From Methylocystis bryophila (GTDB lineage: Bacteria; Pseudomonadota; Alphaproteobacteria; Rhizobiales; Beijerinckiaceae), in assembly GCF_027925445.1 (NCBI RefSeq), contig NZ_AP027149.1:2356001-2420000 (forward strand): a stretch of DNA of 64,000 nucleotides. Reading direction: 5' to 3'. The notes beneath the pieces were generated by a model. The model was not told where the DNA came from. It did not search any database and saw only the letters and a list, made by a program, of their open reading frames with translations. Shown here one piece after another: positions 16,359 to 25,782 of the stretch (position 1 is its first letter; every line of letters begins with the position of its first letter). The translations under genes and the position numbers were made by a program.

Positions 16359-18422
16359 TCATTTCGATTTCGATAGGGAAATCTTTGGCGCTGCGCCTTC
16401 GCCTAGGCCCTTTGTCAAGAACCGCCTCGTCCCTTTCTCTCCGCCGCGCCGTCCTTCCCCCGCCTTGCCGGTCCCCGCCGGTTGCCAGCTCGGCACGAGC
16501 TGATGCTTGCCGGGGCCAATGAGATCGGCGCGGCCCATAGCTTTGAGCGCGTCGCGCAGAACGGGCCAGTTCTCGGGATCGTGATAGCGCAGAAACGCCT
16601 TGTGGAGGCGGCGCTGACGCAAGCCCTTCACCGCCTCGACCTTTTCCGAGGCGCCGTGACGCACGGGCTTCAGCGGGTTCACGCCCGAATGATACATCGC
16701 AGTCGCGAGCGCCATGGGCGAGGGGAGGAAGGTCTGCACCTGGTCGGCGCGATATTTATTGCGCTTCAACCACAGCGCCAGATTCATCATATCCTCGTCG
16801 CGCGTGCCCGGATGCGCGGCGATGAAATAGGGGATGAGGAAATATTCCTTGCCGGCCGCGCGCGCCGCCGCGTCGAAAAGCTGCTTGAAGCGGTCATAGG
16901 CGCCGATGCCGGGCTTCATCATTTTCGAGAGCGGCCCGGCCTCGGTGTGCTCGGGGGCGATCTTCAGATAGCCGCCGACGTGATGCTCGACGAGTTCCTT
17001 CACATAGGCCGGGCTTTTCACCGCGAGATCGTAGCGCACGCCCGACGCCACCATCACCTTCTTGACGCCCGGCACCGCGCGCGCCTTGCGATAGAGGGCG
17101 ATCAGCGCCTCATGGCTGGTGTTGAGGTTCTTGCAAATGTCCGGGAAGACGCAGGAAAGGCGGCGGCACACGGCCTCGGTCTCGCGATCCTTGCAGGCCA
17201 TGCGATACATGTTGGCGGTGGGGCCGCCGATGTCGGAGATGATCCCCGTGAAGCCCTCGGTCTTGTCGCGGATCGTCTCGATCTCGCGCAGGATCGAGCC
17301 CTCCGAGCGCGACTGAATGATGCGGCCCTCGTGCTCGGTGATCGAGCAGAAGGAGCAGCCGCCAAAACACCCGCGCATGATGGTGACGGAGTGCCGGATC
17401 ATCTCCCAGGCGGGGATCTTCGCGCCGGCGTAGGAAGGATGCGGGGCGCGCGCGAAGGGAAGCTCATAGACGGCGTCCATCTCCGCGCTCGTCAGCGGAA
17501 TGGGCGGCGCGGTCAGCCAGATGTCCCGCGAGCCGTGGCGCTGCGTGAGGGGCCGCGCGTTGCCGGGATTGCTTTCCTTGTGCAGCACGCGCGAGGCGCG
17601 CGCATAGGCCTCAGGGTCGTTCGCGACCTGCTCGAAGGCGGGGAGCCTGACGACGATATTTTCACCCTTCCCGCCGCGGCCCTCATCGGCGGAGTCGAGA
17701 TCTTCGGCATGCGCCTCCAGCCAGTCTTCAGGCGTTGCCTCCCGCAGCAGCGCGACGCCGCGCACATCCTCGAAATCCTGGCCTATCCCGCCCTTGGCGA
17801 TCCGATGTGCGACCTCGACCAAGGCCCGTTCGGCGTTGCCGTAGAGGAGCAGATCGGCCTTGGCGTCGAGGAGGATCGAGCGGCGGACCTTGTCAGACCA
17901 GTAGTCGTAATGGGCGATCCGGCGAAGCGAGGCCTCGATCCCGCCGAGGACGACGGGCGTCGTCGGATAAGCCTCGCGCGCCCGCTGCGCATAGACGATC
18001 GTGGCGCGATCCGGCCGCTTTCCGCCTTCGCCGTTCGGCGTGTAAGAATCATTATGCCTGAGCCTTCGGTCGGCGGTGTAGCGGTTGACCATCGAGTCCA
18101 TATTGCCGCTGGTCACGCCGAAGAAGAGATTCGGCTTGCCGAGCGCGGTGAAGGCCTGGGCGTCGCGCCATTCCGGCTGAGCGATGATTCCGACGCGAAA
18201 TCCTTGCGCCTCCAACAGCCGGCCGACGATCGCCATGCCGAAGCTTGGATGGTCGACATAGGCGTCGCCGGTGACGAGGATCACGTCGCAGCTGTCCCAG
18301 CCGAGGCGCTCCATCTCGGCGCGCGTCATCGGGAGAAAGGGCGCGACGCCAAAGCGGTGCGCCCAATATCGGCGATAGGAGAAAAGGGGCTTGGCGCTCT
18401 GCGGCGCGGGGGCGTGCCTCAT
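16359..18422 (-). CDS. YgiQ-type radical SAM protein
   Basis: A large radical SAM protein of about 687 residues. The cluster motif CFGGCSFC (after SVTIMRGC) binds the 4Fe-4S/SAM centre. Other family marks are the N-terminal [15 protein letters not shown] with [13 protein letters not shown], the [11 protein letters not shown] stretch, [17 protein letters not shown] and [14 protein letters not shown]. It belongs to the UPF0313/YgiQ group, whose reaction is not established. The ATG at 18422 starts the family-conserved region; the ATG at 18512 would add a poorly conserved leader. The C-terminal 40 residues are basic and low complexity. Confidence 0.9.
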   Translation of the reverse strand: MRHAPAPQSAKPLFSYRRYWAHRFGVAPFLPMTRAEMERLGWDSCDVILVTGDAYVDHPSFGMAIVGRLLEAQGFRVGIIAQPEWRDAQAFTALGKPNLFFGVTSGNMDSMVNRYTADRRLRHNDSYTPNGEGGKRPDRATIVYAQRAREAYPTTPVVLGGIEASLRRIAHYDYWSDKVRRSILLDAKADLLLYGNAERALVEVAHRIAKGGIGQDFEDVRGVALLREATPEDWLEAHAEDLDSADEGRGGKGENIVVRLPAFEQVANDPEAYARASRVLHKESNPGNARPLTQRHGSRDIWLTAPPIPLTSAEMDAVYELPFARAPHPSYAGAKIPAWEMIRHSVTIMRGCFGGCSFCSITEHEGRIIQSRSEGSILREIETIRDKTEGFTGIISDIGGPTANMYRMACKDRETEAVCRRLSCVFPDICKNLNTSHEALIALYRKARAVPGVKKVMVASGVRYDLAVKSPAYVKELVEHHVGGYLKIAPEHTEAGPLSKMMKPGIGAYDRFKQLFDAAARAAGKEYFLIPYFIAAHPGTRDEDMMNLALWLKRNKYRADQVQTFLPSPMALATAMYHSGVNPLKPVRHGASEKVEAVKGLRQRRLHKAFLRYHDPENWPVLRDALKAMGRADLIGPGKHQLVPSWQPAGTGKAGEGRRGGEKGTRRFLTKGLGEGAAPKISLSKSK

Positions 18423-18664
18423 GACGGCGGCTGGGGGCGAGAGGAATAAGAAGGAGCCGCTTTGCAGGACAGCATTTCGATGCCCTGGCGGCGCGAGCCC
18501 GCCTTCTAGCACGAAACTCCCACCCGCTGCACGCGGCTTTGCCGCCTTGGTCCGCGCTCTATTTGAAGCCCCTGGCGCTGACTTGCCCGCGTAATGAAAC
18601 GCGGGCAGTATCCGCGCGCCCCGGGTCGAGCCGGGAGTTTTCCAGCGAGAGATAAGAGGGCGTC

Positions 18665-19843
18665 ATGAACACTCCTCCGGCGGGCACACCGATCCAATAT
18701 CTCGATCGCGCCACCGGCGCGTTGCGCGATCTCGGCATCATGCCGCCGAAAGTGGATTTCACGCCGATCAACGTGCTTCTCGACCAGATCACCGAGCTCG
18801 ACAAGGACCGCGTCGCCGTTATCGCGCGGACCCTCTCGCAAACCGAGGTCTTCAATGAGGTCGTCCGCGACCAGACGCAGGCGATGGACATCGGCCAGCG
18901 TTACGAGGATATCGCGAAGGCCTTCAATTCGATCCGCGACGACTCCAAGGCGATGGTCGACCAATTGGCGGACGGCAAGATCGACCTTTTCGAGCGGGTG
19001 GCGAATGTCTGGATGAAGATCGCCCGCGGCGACATCGCCTCGCGCTTCGAGGAAATTCGCAAGACTTATCTCGCGGTGACGAGGTCCACGAAGGACCAGA
19101 TCGAGCGCGAAGCCAAGATCCTGCAGGCCTATCAAGATTTTCGCGGCGCCTTGAAACAGGCTCAGGTGTTGGCGCTCGAGGTCCTCAAAGAAGCCGACGG
19201 CAAGCTCGAAGGGGCCAAAGCTCAGCTCGCGAAAGCCGCGGAGACGCTCTCCCAATATAAGGGTGAGGATCTCGCCGAGCGCGCCAGATTGGAGCTCGGC
19301 CGCGACGAGAAGCTGCGCGGGGTGCAGGACGAGGACAAGCGTTATCAGATCGCCAAGGATCTCGCCGACAATTTGACGATTGGCTACAACACGTCGGAAG
19401 TGATCATGGCGCGGCTCAATCAGACGACGAGCGCCAAGGAGCGTGTCTATGCGCAGGCCGTGAGCTTCTTCGCAACCAACGACTCGGTTTTGACGGCGCT
19501 CAAGGCCTCTTTCACGGGCCTCGCCGGCCTGCACGAATCGACGCAGACGCTCGAGACGATGAAGGAAGGTGTCTCGCGCAGCATCGAGGTGCTCTCCGAG
19601 CTTGGCGACAAGGTGCAGGAGGCGGCGTTGCGCGCCGGTTACGGGCCGACCATCCGCTCCGACGCCGTCGTGAAGCTCGTCGACTCGATCACCAATTTCC
19701 AAGAAAAGACCTTCGGCATCGTCCAGGAGATGCGCAAGCTCTCCACGCAGAACGCGCATGAGATCGAGGCGGCGGTCGAGGACGGCCGCAAGCGCGTGGA
19801 GAAACTGATCCTCGACGGCAAGAATTACGGCCTCAATGTCTGA
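18665..19843 (+). CDS. Coiled-coil protein, first gene of a three-gene operon
   Basis: This 392-residue cytoplasmic protein has no signal or membrane segment and is mostly long amphipathic helices. Strong coiled-coil stretches include about residues 130-230 (REAKILQAYQDFRGALKQAQ, then EADGKLEGAKAQLAKAAETL) and the C terminus (NFQEKTFGIVQEMRKLSTQN). A distant likeness to TelA-type toxic-anion proteins is possible but no signature is clear. Its end overlaps the next gene by eight bases. The ATG at 18665 is preceded by a purine-rich GCGAGAGATAAGAGG stretch. Confidence 0.82.
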   Translation: MNTPPAGTPIQYLDRATGALRDLGIMPPKVDFTPINVLLDQITELDKDRVAVIARTLSQTEVFNEVVRDQTQAMDIGQRYEDIAKAFNSIRDDSKAMVDQLADGKIDLFERVANVWMKIARGDIASRFEEIRKTYLAVTRSTKDQIEREAKILQAYQDFRGALKQAQVLALEVLKEADGKLEGAKAQLAKAAETLSQYKGEDLAERARLELGRDEKLRGVQDEDKRYQIAKDLADNLTIGYNTSEVIMARLNQTTSAKERVYAQAVSFFATNDSVLTALKASFTGLAGLHESTQTLETMKEGVSRSIEVLSELGDKVQEAALRAGYGPTIRSDAVVKLVDSITNFQEKTFGIVQEMRKLSTQNAHEIEAAVEDGRKRVEKLILDGKNYGLNV

Positions 19844-20777
19844 CGCGGCGACGGCGGCGCAAAGCCCCAAGCTCGACGACCTGATGTTGGCGATGGATGT
19901 GGTCGATACGCTGCGCCACGATCAACGCGTCGTCGAGCGGGAGCTTTCCGCGAGCCTCAGCGACGAGGCGCTCATCGAACGTCTGCGCGAAATTTACAAG
20001 GGGCAGGGGATTCAGGTTTCCGACCAGGTGCTTCAGGAGGGCGTCAAGGCGCTGCGCGAGAAGCGGTTCTCCTATGTGCCTCCTGCGCCGGGCCTCGCGC
20101 GCTCGCTCGCGTTGATGTGGATCGACCGCGCGCGTTACGGCTGGATTCTTTTCGGCGTCGTGGCCTTCCTCGCGGCTTTCGCCGCAGGTCATTACTTTCT
20201 GGTGACGCAGCCGCAAGAGCAGGCTCGAGCCAGAGAGGCGCAAGAGATCACCGTCACCTTGCCGAAAGAGCTCAACGACGACTTCGCGGATGTAATGCGC
20301 GAGTCGAAAGTCGAGCAGGCGAAGAAGGCGGCCGCGCAGATTCTTGCCGACGGTAGGGCGGCGCTCGAACGCCGGGACTTGAGCGGCGCCCGGAAGGCCA
20401 TCGCCGACATGGCGGCGCTGCTGAGCGAGCTGCGCGCCGTCTATGTGCTGCGTATCGTCAACCGGCGCGGCGAGGCGAGCGGCGTCTGGCGACGGCCACC
20501 CAACAATCCGGAGGGCCGCAACGACTATCTGATCGTCGAGGCGGTGACGCCGGACGGGCAGGTCCTGCCGCGCAAGATCATGAACGAAGAGACGGGCCAG
20601 TTGAGCACAGTCGACAAATGGGGCTTGCGCGTCAGCCGTCAGACTTACGAACGCGTCGCCGCCGAGAAGCGGCAGACCGGCATCATCGAGAGCAATATCG
20701 TGGCCAAGAAAGAGCGCGGCTATCTCGATCTCGACTATACGATCCCGGTCATCGGCGGCACGTTAACCAAGTGGTGA
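19836..20777 (+). CDS. DUF6384-like membrane protein, second gene of the operon
   Basis: A 313-residue protein has a cytoplasmic N-terminal helical part, one membrane segment (WILFGVVAFLAAFAAGHYFLV, about residues 105-125), and then a coiled coil with EQAKKAAAQILADGRAALE. The C-terminal beta-rich domain carries YVLRIVNRRGEASGVWRRPP, NDYLIVEAVTPDG and the end DYTIPVIGGTLTKW. The C-terminal domain is on the far side of the membrane if the usual positive-inside rule holds. I recall this type as DUF6384 with moderate certainty. It starts inside the previous gene and ends nine bases before the next. Confidence 0.8.
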   Translation: MSDAATAAQSPKLDDLMLAMDVVDTLRHDQRVVERELSASLSDEALIERLREIYKGQGIQVSDQVLQEGVKALREKRFSYVPPAPGLARSLALMWIDRARYGWILFGVVAFLAAFAAGHYFLVTQPQEQARAREAQEITVTLPKELNDDFADVMRESKVEQAKKAAAQILADGRAALERRDLSGARKAIADMAALLSELRAVYVLRIVNRRGEASGVWRRPPNNPEGRNDYLIVEAVTPDGQVLPRKIMNEETGQLSTVDKWGLRVSRQTYERVAAEKRQTGIIESNIVAKKERGYLDLDYTIPVIGGTLTKW

Positions 20778-20786
20778 GGCGCGAGA

Positions 20787-22220
20787 ATGCTGTCGGGCTT
20801 TGAGGCGCAGCAATCGATCGATCAGGTCTATGCGCAGATTCGAAACGAGGAGGCGCGTCTCGACTCGGCGCTGCGCGCAGCTTCGGACGATGCCGCGCGC
20901 CTGCGCCAGGAGCGGCTCAATCAGCTGAAGGCGCTGGCGGGCCTGAAGTTCAAGCTCCTCCAGAGCGGCGCGCTCGCCAGGGATCTCGACGCCGCGGAGC
21001 AGCGAGTCAAGGGGCTGCTGGAGCGCGCGCGCGCTGAGGTCAGCGCGGCGTCGCGGCGGCGGGACGACGCGCATCAGGCGATCCTCTCGGCCGAGGCCGC
21101 GCGTAATGGTTGCGCGGCGACGCTGGAGGCGGCGGTGCGCGCGCTCAAGACTTTTGAGGCGGACGTCGCGTCCCGCTATGCCGCCGACCCTGGCTGGCTC
21201 GCCTTGAAGACGGAATTGGAGACGGCGCAAAACACGCACGACGAGGCGGACAAAAAGGCGAAGCAAGCTGAGGACGACCGCGAGAAGAAGAAAATTCCCT
21301 ACGAGAGCGACCCGCTGTTCATGTATCTTTGGCGTCGCCGGCTGGGAACGTCCAGCTATGCTTCCATCTTCCTCATTCGGCTCGTTGACGAGTGGGTCGC
21401 GAGGCTCGTGAACTATCGCGAGGCGCGCGCCAATTACGCGATGCTGAACGAGATCCCGGCGCGACTGCGCGCGCATGTCGAGGATCTCGCCGCGGCGCTG
21501 ACGACGGCCAAGCAAAGGGTCGCGGCCTTCCAGCAGGAGAAGACCGCGGCCGCGGGCGGCGCGCCCTTGCAGAAGAAGGCCGCCGACGCCAAGGCGGCGC
21601 TTGACGCCGCGGAAGCCGAGGTGTCCCGCGCGCATCAGAGCTTCGAGGCGGCGGAGGCGCAATATCGAGCTGTCGCGGACAACGGCCAGAAGGGCGTCTA
21701 CGCTCAGGCGATCGATCTCATGGTCGAGAACGACTCGCGCGACGACATCGCCACGCTCTTTCGCGAGGCGGCGCGCACCAAGAGCGACGAGGATCGGGCG
21801 ATCGTCGAGAAGATCGACCAATTGACCAAGGGGATCGCCAGCGCGGATCGGCAGGTCGGGCAGCTGCGGGGCAGTCTCTCCGAAGCGGCGCAAAGGCGCG
21901 CCGAGATCGAGCGCGCGAGGGCTGAGTTCCTGCAACGCGGCTATAACAACCCGGGCGGCGGTTTCGGCAACGAGGCCTCGATCCACGACGTCCTCGGCGG
22001 CATTCTAAAGGGCGTGATCCAAGGCGCCGTGCTCGGACAAGTGATGCAACAGGGCTATCGCGGACCGCAGTCGGGCTGGGGACCGCGCGACGATGGCTGG
22101 GCGCAGCCGTCCGATTGGGGCGGCGGCCGGTCTTCGGGTCCAGTTTTTCCGGGAGGACTCGACGACGGCGGGTCGATGGGCGGCGGCGGCGACGATTTTT
22201 CGACCGGGGGGTCGTTTTAG
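20787..22220 (+). CDS. Long coiled-coil protein with Gly-rich tail, third gene of the operon
   Basis: This 477-residue protein consists of an N-terminal coiled coil (residues 1-170), a short non-coil block (PLFMYLWRRRLGTSSYASIFLIRLVDEW, quoted in part), and a second coiled coil (230-385). The Gly/Asp/Trp-rich tail begins NNPGGGFGNEASIHDVLGGI and ends GGGGDDFSTGGSF. That tail resembles those of TPM-domain and other bacterial membrane-associated proteins, but no catalytic domain is visible. Gene order and tight spacing suggest a complex with the two upstream products. The central hydrophobic block might contact the membrane. Confidence 0.8.
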   Translation: MLSGFEAQQSIDQVYAQIRNEEARLDSALRAASDDAARLRQERLNQLKALAGLKFKLLQSGALARDLDAAEQRVKGLLERARAEVSAASRRRDDAHQAILSAEAARNGCAATLEAAVRALKTFEADVASRYAADPGWLALKTELETAQNTHDEADKKAKQAEDDREKKKIPYESDPLFMYLWRRRLGTSSYASIFLIRLVDEWVARLVNYREARANYAMLNEIPARLRAHVEDLAAALTTAKQRVAAFQQEKTAAAGGAPLQKKAADAKAALDAAEAEVSRAHQSFEAAEAQYRAVADNGQKGVYAQAIDLMVENDSRDDIATLFREAARTKSDEDRAIVEKIDQLTKGIASADRQVGQLRGSLSEAAQRRAEIERARAEFLQRGYNNPGGGFGNEASIHDVLGGILKGVIQGAVLGQVMQQGYRGPQSGWGPRDDGWAQPSDWGGGRSSGPVFPGGLDDGGSMGGGGDDFSTGGSF

Positions 22221-22237
22221 AGTTCATTCCCCGCCTA

Positions 22238-22349
22238 GATCACGCTGCGTTCAGGCGGAACCGCCTGAACGCAGCGTGATCGGTTCTAAAAGTTTAGAGC
22301 GCGATTTGTGCGAAAAACCGGTTTCCACTTTTTCGCATCGCGCTCTAAT
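22238..22349. repeat. Complete copy of the dispersed palindromic repeat
   Basis: A 21-base arm starting gatcacgctgcgttcaggcg (22238-22258) and its exact complement (22261-22281) surround aa. The palindrome is followed by a second module: ttagagcgcgatttgtgcga, then aaaccggtttccacttttt and cgcatcgcgctct, itself an imperfect dyad (agagcgcga / tcgcgctct). The right end covers the stop codon of addA. Copies occur at 10214 and 51382. Confidence 0.85.
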
Positions 22350-25300
22350 GCGCCGCCAGCGCCGCGTCGAGAATCGCCGCTGCGGGCTCGACCACGCTCG
22401 CGTCGCGCGTGAAGATCAGCATGCAGCGCGCCGACTTGCCGGGATGCAACGCGCTCGCCGCGGCGCGGTATAGCGCGAGCTGACGAAGCTCCGAGGGCAG
22501 GGGCTTTGCGCGGGGTCGCCCCGTCTTGAAATCGGCGATCAAGATCTCCTCGTCCGTCACGGCGAAGCGATCGATGCGCCCGACGATCTCGCGCCTTCCG
22601 AGAGGCGTATCCACGCGCGCGACGATGTCCACCTCGGGCGCTGATTGGGGACCGAACAGCGGCGCCAGCGACCCGTCTTCCAGCACGCGCATCGCGGCGC
22701 GCGCCGCTTCTTCACGACGCGCCGGGTCAATGCGCGGCGCGCGCAGCGCGAGGAAGCGCAATGCGGAATTTAGGCGTTCCGCGCTCGCGAGCTGCGGCAA
22801 ATGCTGCAGCATGGCATGCGTGAGCTTGCCGAGCAGCAGCGCTTCCCCCTCCCGGCGCGTCGCCGAGTCGGCCGAGAAGGACAACAGGTCGTCGGCGCCG
22901 GCGAGCGCGCTCGACGGCCGCAGCGGCGGCTCTTTTCCGCGTTCTTGCGGCGCGGGCGTGAGCGCGAAGGCGGGGAGCGCCGCGGGCGGCGGCGGTTCCG
23001 GGCGCTCATGAAGCCTGCGCGTGGCGGGCGGATTGCGGCTGCGCAAGATGCGCCGCTCTGCGTCGAGCGGGTCGGCCGCCTCTTCGAGGCCCTCCGCCAG
23101 CGCTGCGCGGATCATCGCGTGCCAGCATCCATCCGCCATGCCGCGCTCGCCGTGGAAGCCCGCGATATACAGCCGTTCTTCGGCGCGGGTCAGCGCCACG
23201 TAAAGGAGGCGGCGATGCTCGTCCTGCTCCGCCTCGCGCAGCTTTTCCCTCGCTCTGGTCGCGGCGGGCGGGTCGCAATCCTTACGCGGCGACCAGAGCA
23301 GGCTCGGCGTCCCCGCCGTCTCGTCGTCGAGGGTGAAGACCTTTGGATCGAAACGTCCGCTCGGCGCGCCGCAAGTGTCCGGAAGGAAGACGATCTTCGC
23401 CTCCAACCCTTTGGCGGCGTGGACGGTCATCACACGCACGGCGCCGCCAGCCGCTTCCATGTCGCGCTTGATCGAAATGTCGAGCGTCTCGATCTTGGCG
23501 AGAAATCCGATCAGCCCGCTGGCTTCTTCGCGCTCGAAGGCGAGCGCGAGCCTCAAGAACTCATCGATCGCGTCATTGGCTTCGAATCCCAACCGCGAGA
23601 CAAGGCGCTTGCGTCCGCCTTCCGCGCCGAGCGCCCGCGCATAGAAATCGAAAGGCGAGAGATGCGCAGCCGATTGGCGCCACTCGTCGATTTGACGCGC
23701 CGCCGCCTGATGCGAGAGCCTGGGAGAATGGCTGAGCGCGTCGATGAGCGCGCCGTCGCGTCGCGGCGCGAGCGCGATGAGATCGTCGTCCTCGAGCCCA
23801 ATGAGCGGCGACTTCAACAACGTCGCCAATGTCAGATCGTCCTGCGGCAGCAGCGCGGCGCGGCCTAGCGCGCACAGATCCATCACCGCGATATGAGATG
23901 CGAGATCGAGACGATCGGCGCCCGCGACCGGAATATGTTCCGCTTTCAATGCGCGGATGACGGCTTCAAAAAAGGTGTCGCGCTTGCGCACGAGAATGAG
24001 AATGTCGCCGGCATCGATCGGCCGAGGGCCTTCTTCGCTCTCGACCCATTCGCCTCCCGCATCGTCAAGCAGCCGCTTGACTCTTTTCGCCACTCTTTGC
24101 GCGCAGGTCGCGGCGGGATCGTTCGGGGCGACATAGTCGAGCGGCAGACGCCAATCCGAAGGCGCCTCCGTTTTATCGGGGCCGATCGGCTCCCAAATCT
24201 CGACGAGACCAGGCGAGTCGCTTTTCCAGGCGATATGCTCCGGCGCGGGTTCGGTGGGATCGAAGGAGAGACCGCGACGATTCTCCGCTCTGGCGAAGAC
24301 GGCGTCGACGGCTTTGAGAATCTCCGGCGAGGAGCGGAAGGAGAGGGCGAGCCGCACGCTTTCGAAGCGAAGACCCGCGGCCATGAATCGGCTCTCGAAG
24401 GCGCGCCGCATCGCATCGAATTTCTCGGGCGCGGCGCCTTGGAATGAAAATATCGACTGCTTCTCGTCGCCCACCGCAAAGAGCGTGCGACGTCGCGTGG
24501 GATTTTGCTCCCGCGCGAACTCCGCGACGAGCGCAGCCAGAATCTCCCACTGCTCGTCGCTCGTGTCTTGCGCTTCGTCGACCAGCACATGGCCGATCTG
24601 ATGATCGAGCCGATAGAGGATCCAGGAGGGGGATGAGCGGCTTAGCAAATCCCGCGCGCGCAGGATCAGATCGTCGAAATCCAACAGGCCGTGGCCAGCT
24701 TTCAACGCTTCATAGGCCGTGATGATTTCGCCGCCGAGTCGGTTGAGCGCGAGCGAGCGCTCTAACGCGCGTCCCGCGTTTCGCTTCTCGAGGAGCGCCG
24801 CGACGCGGTCGCGCTCGGTCTCCAACAGTTCCAATAGCGCGGGGTCAGCCACGCGGAGCCCCTTGGTGATGATCTTCTTGTCGCCGTTTCCGCGCGGCTC
24901 CAGCTTTTGGGTGAGGAAGACGGGCAGATAGTCGTCGAGCGCCGCAGCGTCGGGGGCGCGCGCGATGGCCTTTTCCAATTGCTTGGCGAGCTTCGCGTCA
25001 TTATCGCTGCCTTGACGCAGTCTTTCGGCGATTCCCGGCCAAGAAGCGATGGGCAGGCCGCCGCTGAGCATTTCGTCCTCGATCGAAGCGAGAGTCTCGT
25101 TGCTTTCGAGCCCGAGCCGTCGGCGCAGCGCTTTTGCGCCCGCCTCGCTCGCGGCGTCCATGAGCAGGGCGCGCGCCTTGAGCAACTCGTTGAGAAGATC
25201 GCTGAAGTCCCCCTCATTCGTCTCGCGCGCCACAAGCCGTGCGGCTTCCATCAAGGCGCCGTTCTCGCGCATGGCGCGGCTTAGGGTTTCGCGCCGCGCG

Positions 25301-25782
25301 CGCACGAGGAGCTCCGCGCGCTCGATCTCGTCCAGCACGCGGAAGCCTGCCGGCGTATTCGCCTCGAAGGGGAAGCGGTGCAAGAGGCGTTCGCAGAAGG
25401 CGTGAATCGTCTGGATCTTCAAGCCGCCTGGGGTCTCGACGGCGCGCGCGAAAAGCTTCCGCGCGAAATCGCGTGTCCTTGGGTCGAGTCTTGGGCCTGC
25501 AACGGCTGCTACGGCCGCGTCGAGTGCGGCGTCGTCGAGCAACGCCCATTCGGCCAACACGTCGAAGATGCGCTTCGCCATGTTCGCCGCCGCTGCCTTG
25601 GTGTAGGTCAGACAGAGGATGCGCGAGGGTGGAACGCCTTCGAGCAGGAGACGCACGACGCGCTGCGTCAGCACATAAGTCTTGCCGGAGCCCGCATGCG
25701 CGGACACCCAGGCGGAAAGCTCGGGGTCTGACGCGCGCGCCTGCGCGCTCCGCGTCTGGGCGGGGATGGGTCGTCGACTCAC
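22345..25782 (-). CDS. addA: AddA helicase-nuclease subunit
   Basis: AddA is the UvrD-type helicase and nuclease half of AddAB, which resects double-strand breaks to load RecA. Walker A is SAHAGSGKTYVLTQRVVRLL near the N terminus. Other helicase motifs are LCLTYTKAAAANMAKRI, HVLVDEAQDTSDEQWEI, VGDEKQSIFSFQGA and MTVHAAKGLEAKIVFLPD. The C-terminal nuclease has the DxK motif in ILIADFKTGRPRAK. The GTG at 25782 overlaps the addB stop by four bases and has GGAG nearby. An ATG at 25809 would give 1154 residues but has no spaced ribosome site. Its stop lies inside a palindromic repeat. Confidence 0.93.
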   Translation of the reverse strand: MSRRPIPAQTRSAQARASDPELSAWVSAHAGSGKTYVLTQRVVRLLLEGVPPSRILCLTYTKAAAANMAKRIFDVLAEWALLDDAALDAAVAAVAGPRLDPRTRDFARKLFARAVETPGGLKIQTIHAFCERLLHRFPFEANTPAGFRVLDEIERAELLVRARRETLSRAMRENGALMEAARLVARETNEGDFSDLLNELLKARALLMDAASEAGAKALRRRLGLESNETLASIEDEMLSGGLPIASWPGIAERLRQGSDNDAKLAKQLEKAIARAPDAAALDDYLPVFLTQKLEPRGNGDKKIITKGLRVADPALLELLETERDRVAALLEKRNAGRALERSLALNRLGGEIITAYEALKAGHGLLDFDDLILRARDLLSRSSPSWILYRLDHQIGHVLVDEAQDTSDEQWEILAALVAEFAREQNPTRRRTLFAVGDEKQSIFSFQGAAPEKFDAMRRAFESRFMAAGLRFESVRLALSFRSSPEILKAVDAVFARAENRRGLSFDPTEPAPEHIAWKSDSPGLVEIWEPIGPDKTEAPSDWRLPLDYVAPNDPAATCAQRVAKRVKRLLDDAGGEWVESEEGPRPIDAGDILILVRKRDTFFEAVIRALKAEHIPVAGADRLDLASHIAVMDLCALGRAALLPQDDLTLATLLKSPLIGLEDDDLIALAPRRDGALIDALSHSPRLSHQAAARQIDEWRQSAAHLSPFDFYARALGAEGGRKRLVSRLGFEANDAIDEFLRLALAFEREEASGLIGFLAKIETLDISIKRDMEAAGGAVRVMTVHAAKGLEAKIVFLPDTCGAPSGRFDPKVFTLDDETAGTPSLLWSPRKDCDPPAATRAREKLREAEQDEHRRLLYVALTRAEERLYIAGFHGERGMADGCWHAMIRAALAEGLEEAADPLDAERRILRSRNPPATRRLHERPEPPPPAALPAFALTPAPQERGKEPPLRPSSALAGADDLLSFSADSATRREGEALLLGKLTHAMLQHLPQLASAERLNSALRFLALRAPRIDPARREEAARAAMRVLEDGSLAPLFGPQSAPEVDIVARVDTPLGRREIVGRIDRFAVTDEEILIADFKTGRPRAKPLPSELRQLALYRAAASALHPGKSARCMLIFTRDASVVEPAAAILDAALAAH

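Noticed and set aside
16482..18449. 655-codon plus-strand frame
   Set aside because: Antisense to the YgiQ-type gene with its intact radical SAM motif; composition is His/Arg/Asp-rich as in mirror frames.
18506..19870. 454-codon minus-strand frame
   Set aside because: Mirror of the first coiled-coil gene; no ribosome site or family likeness.
20763..21986. 407-codon minus-strand frame
   Set aside because: Mirror of the third coiled-coil gene; Arg/Leu-rich composition typical of a shadow.
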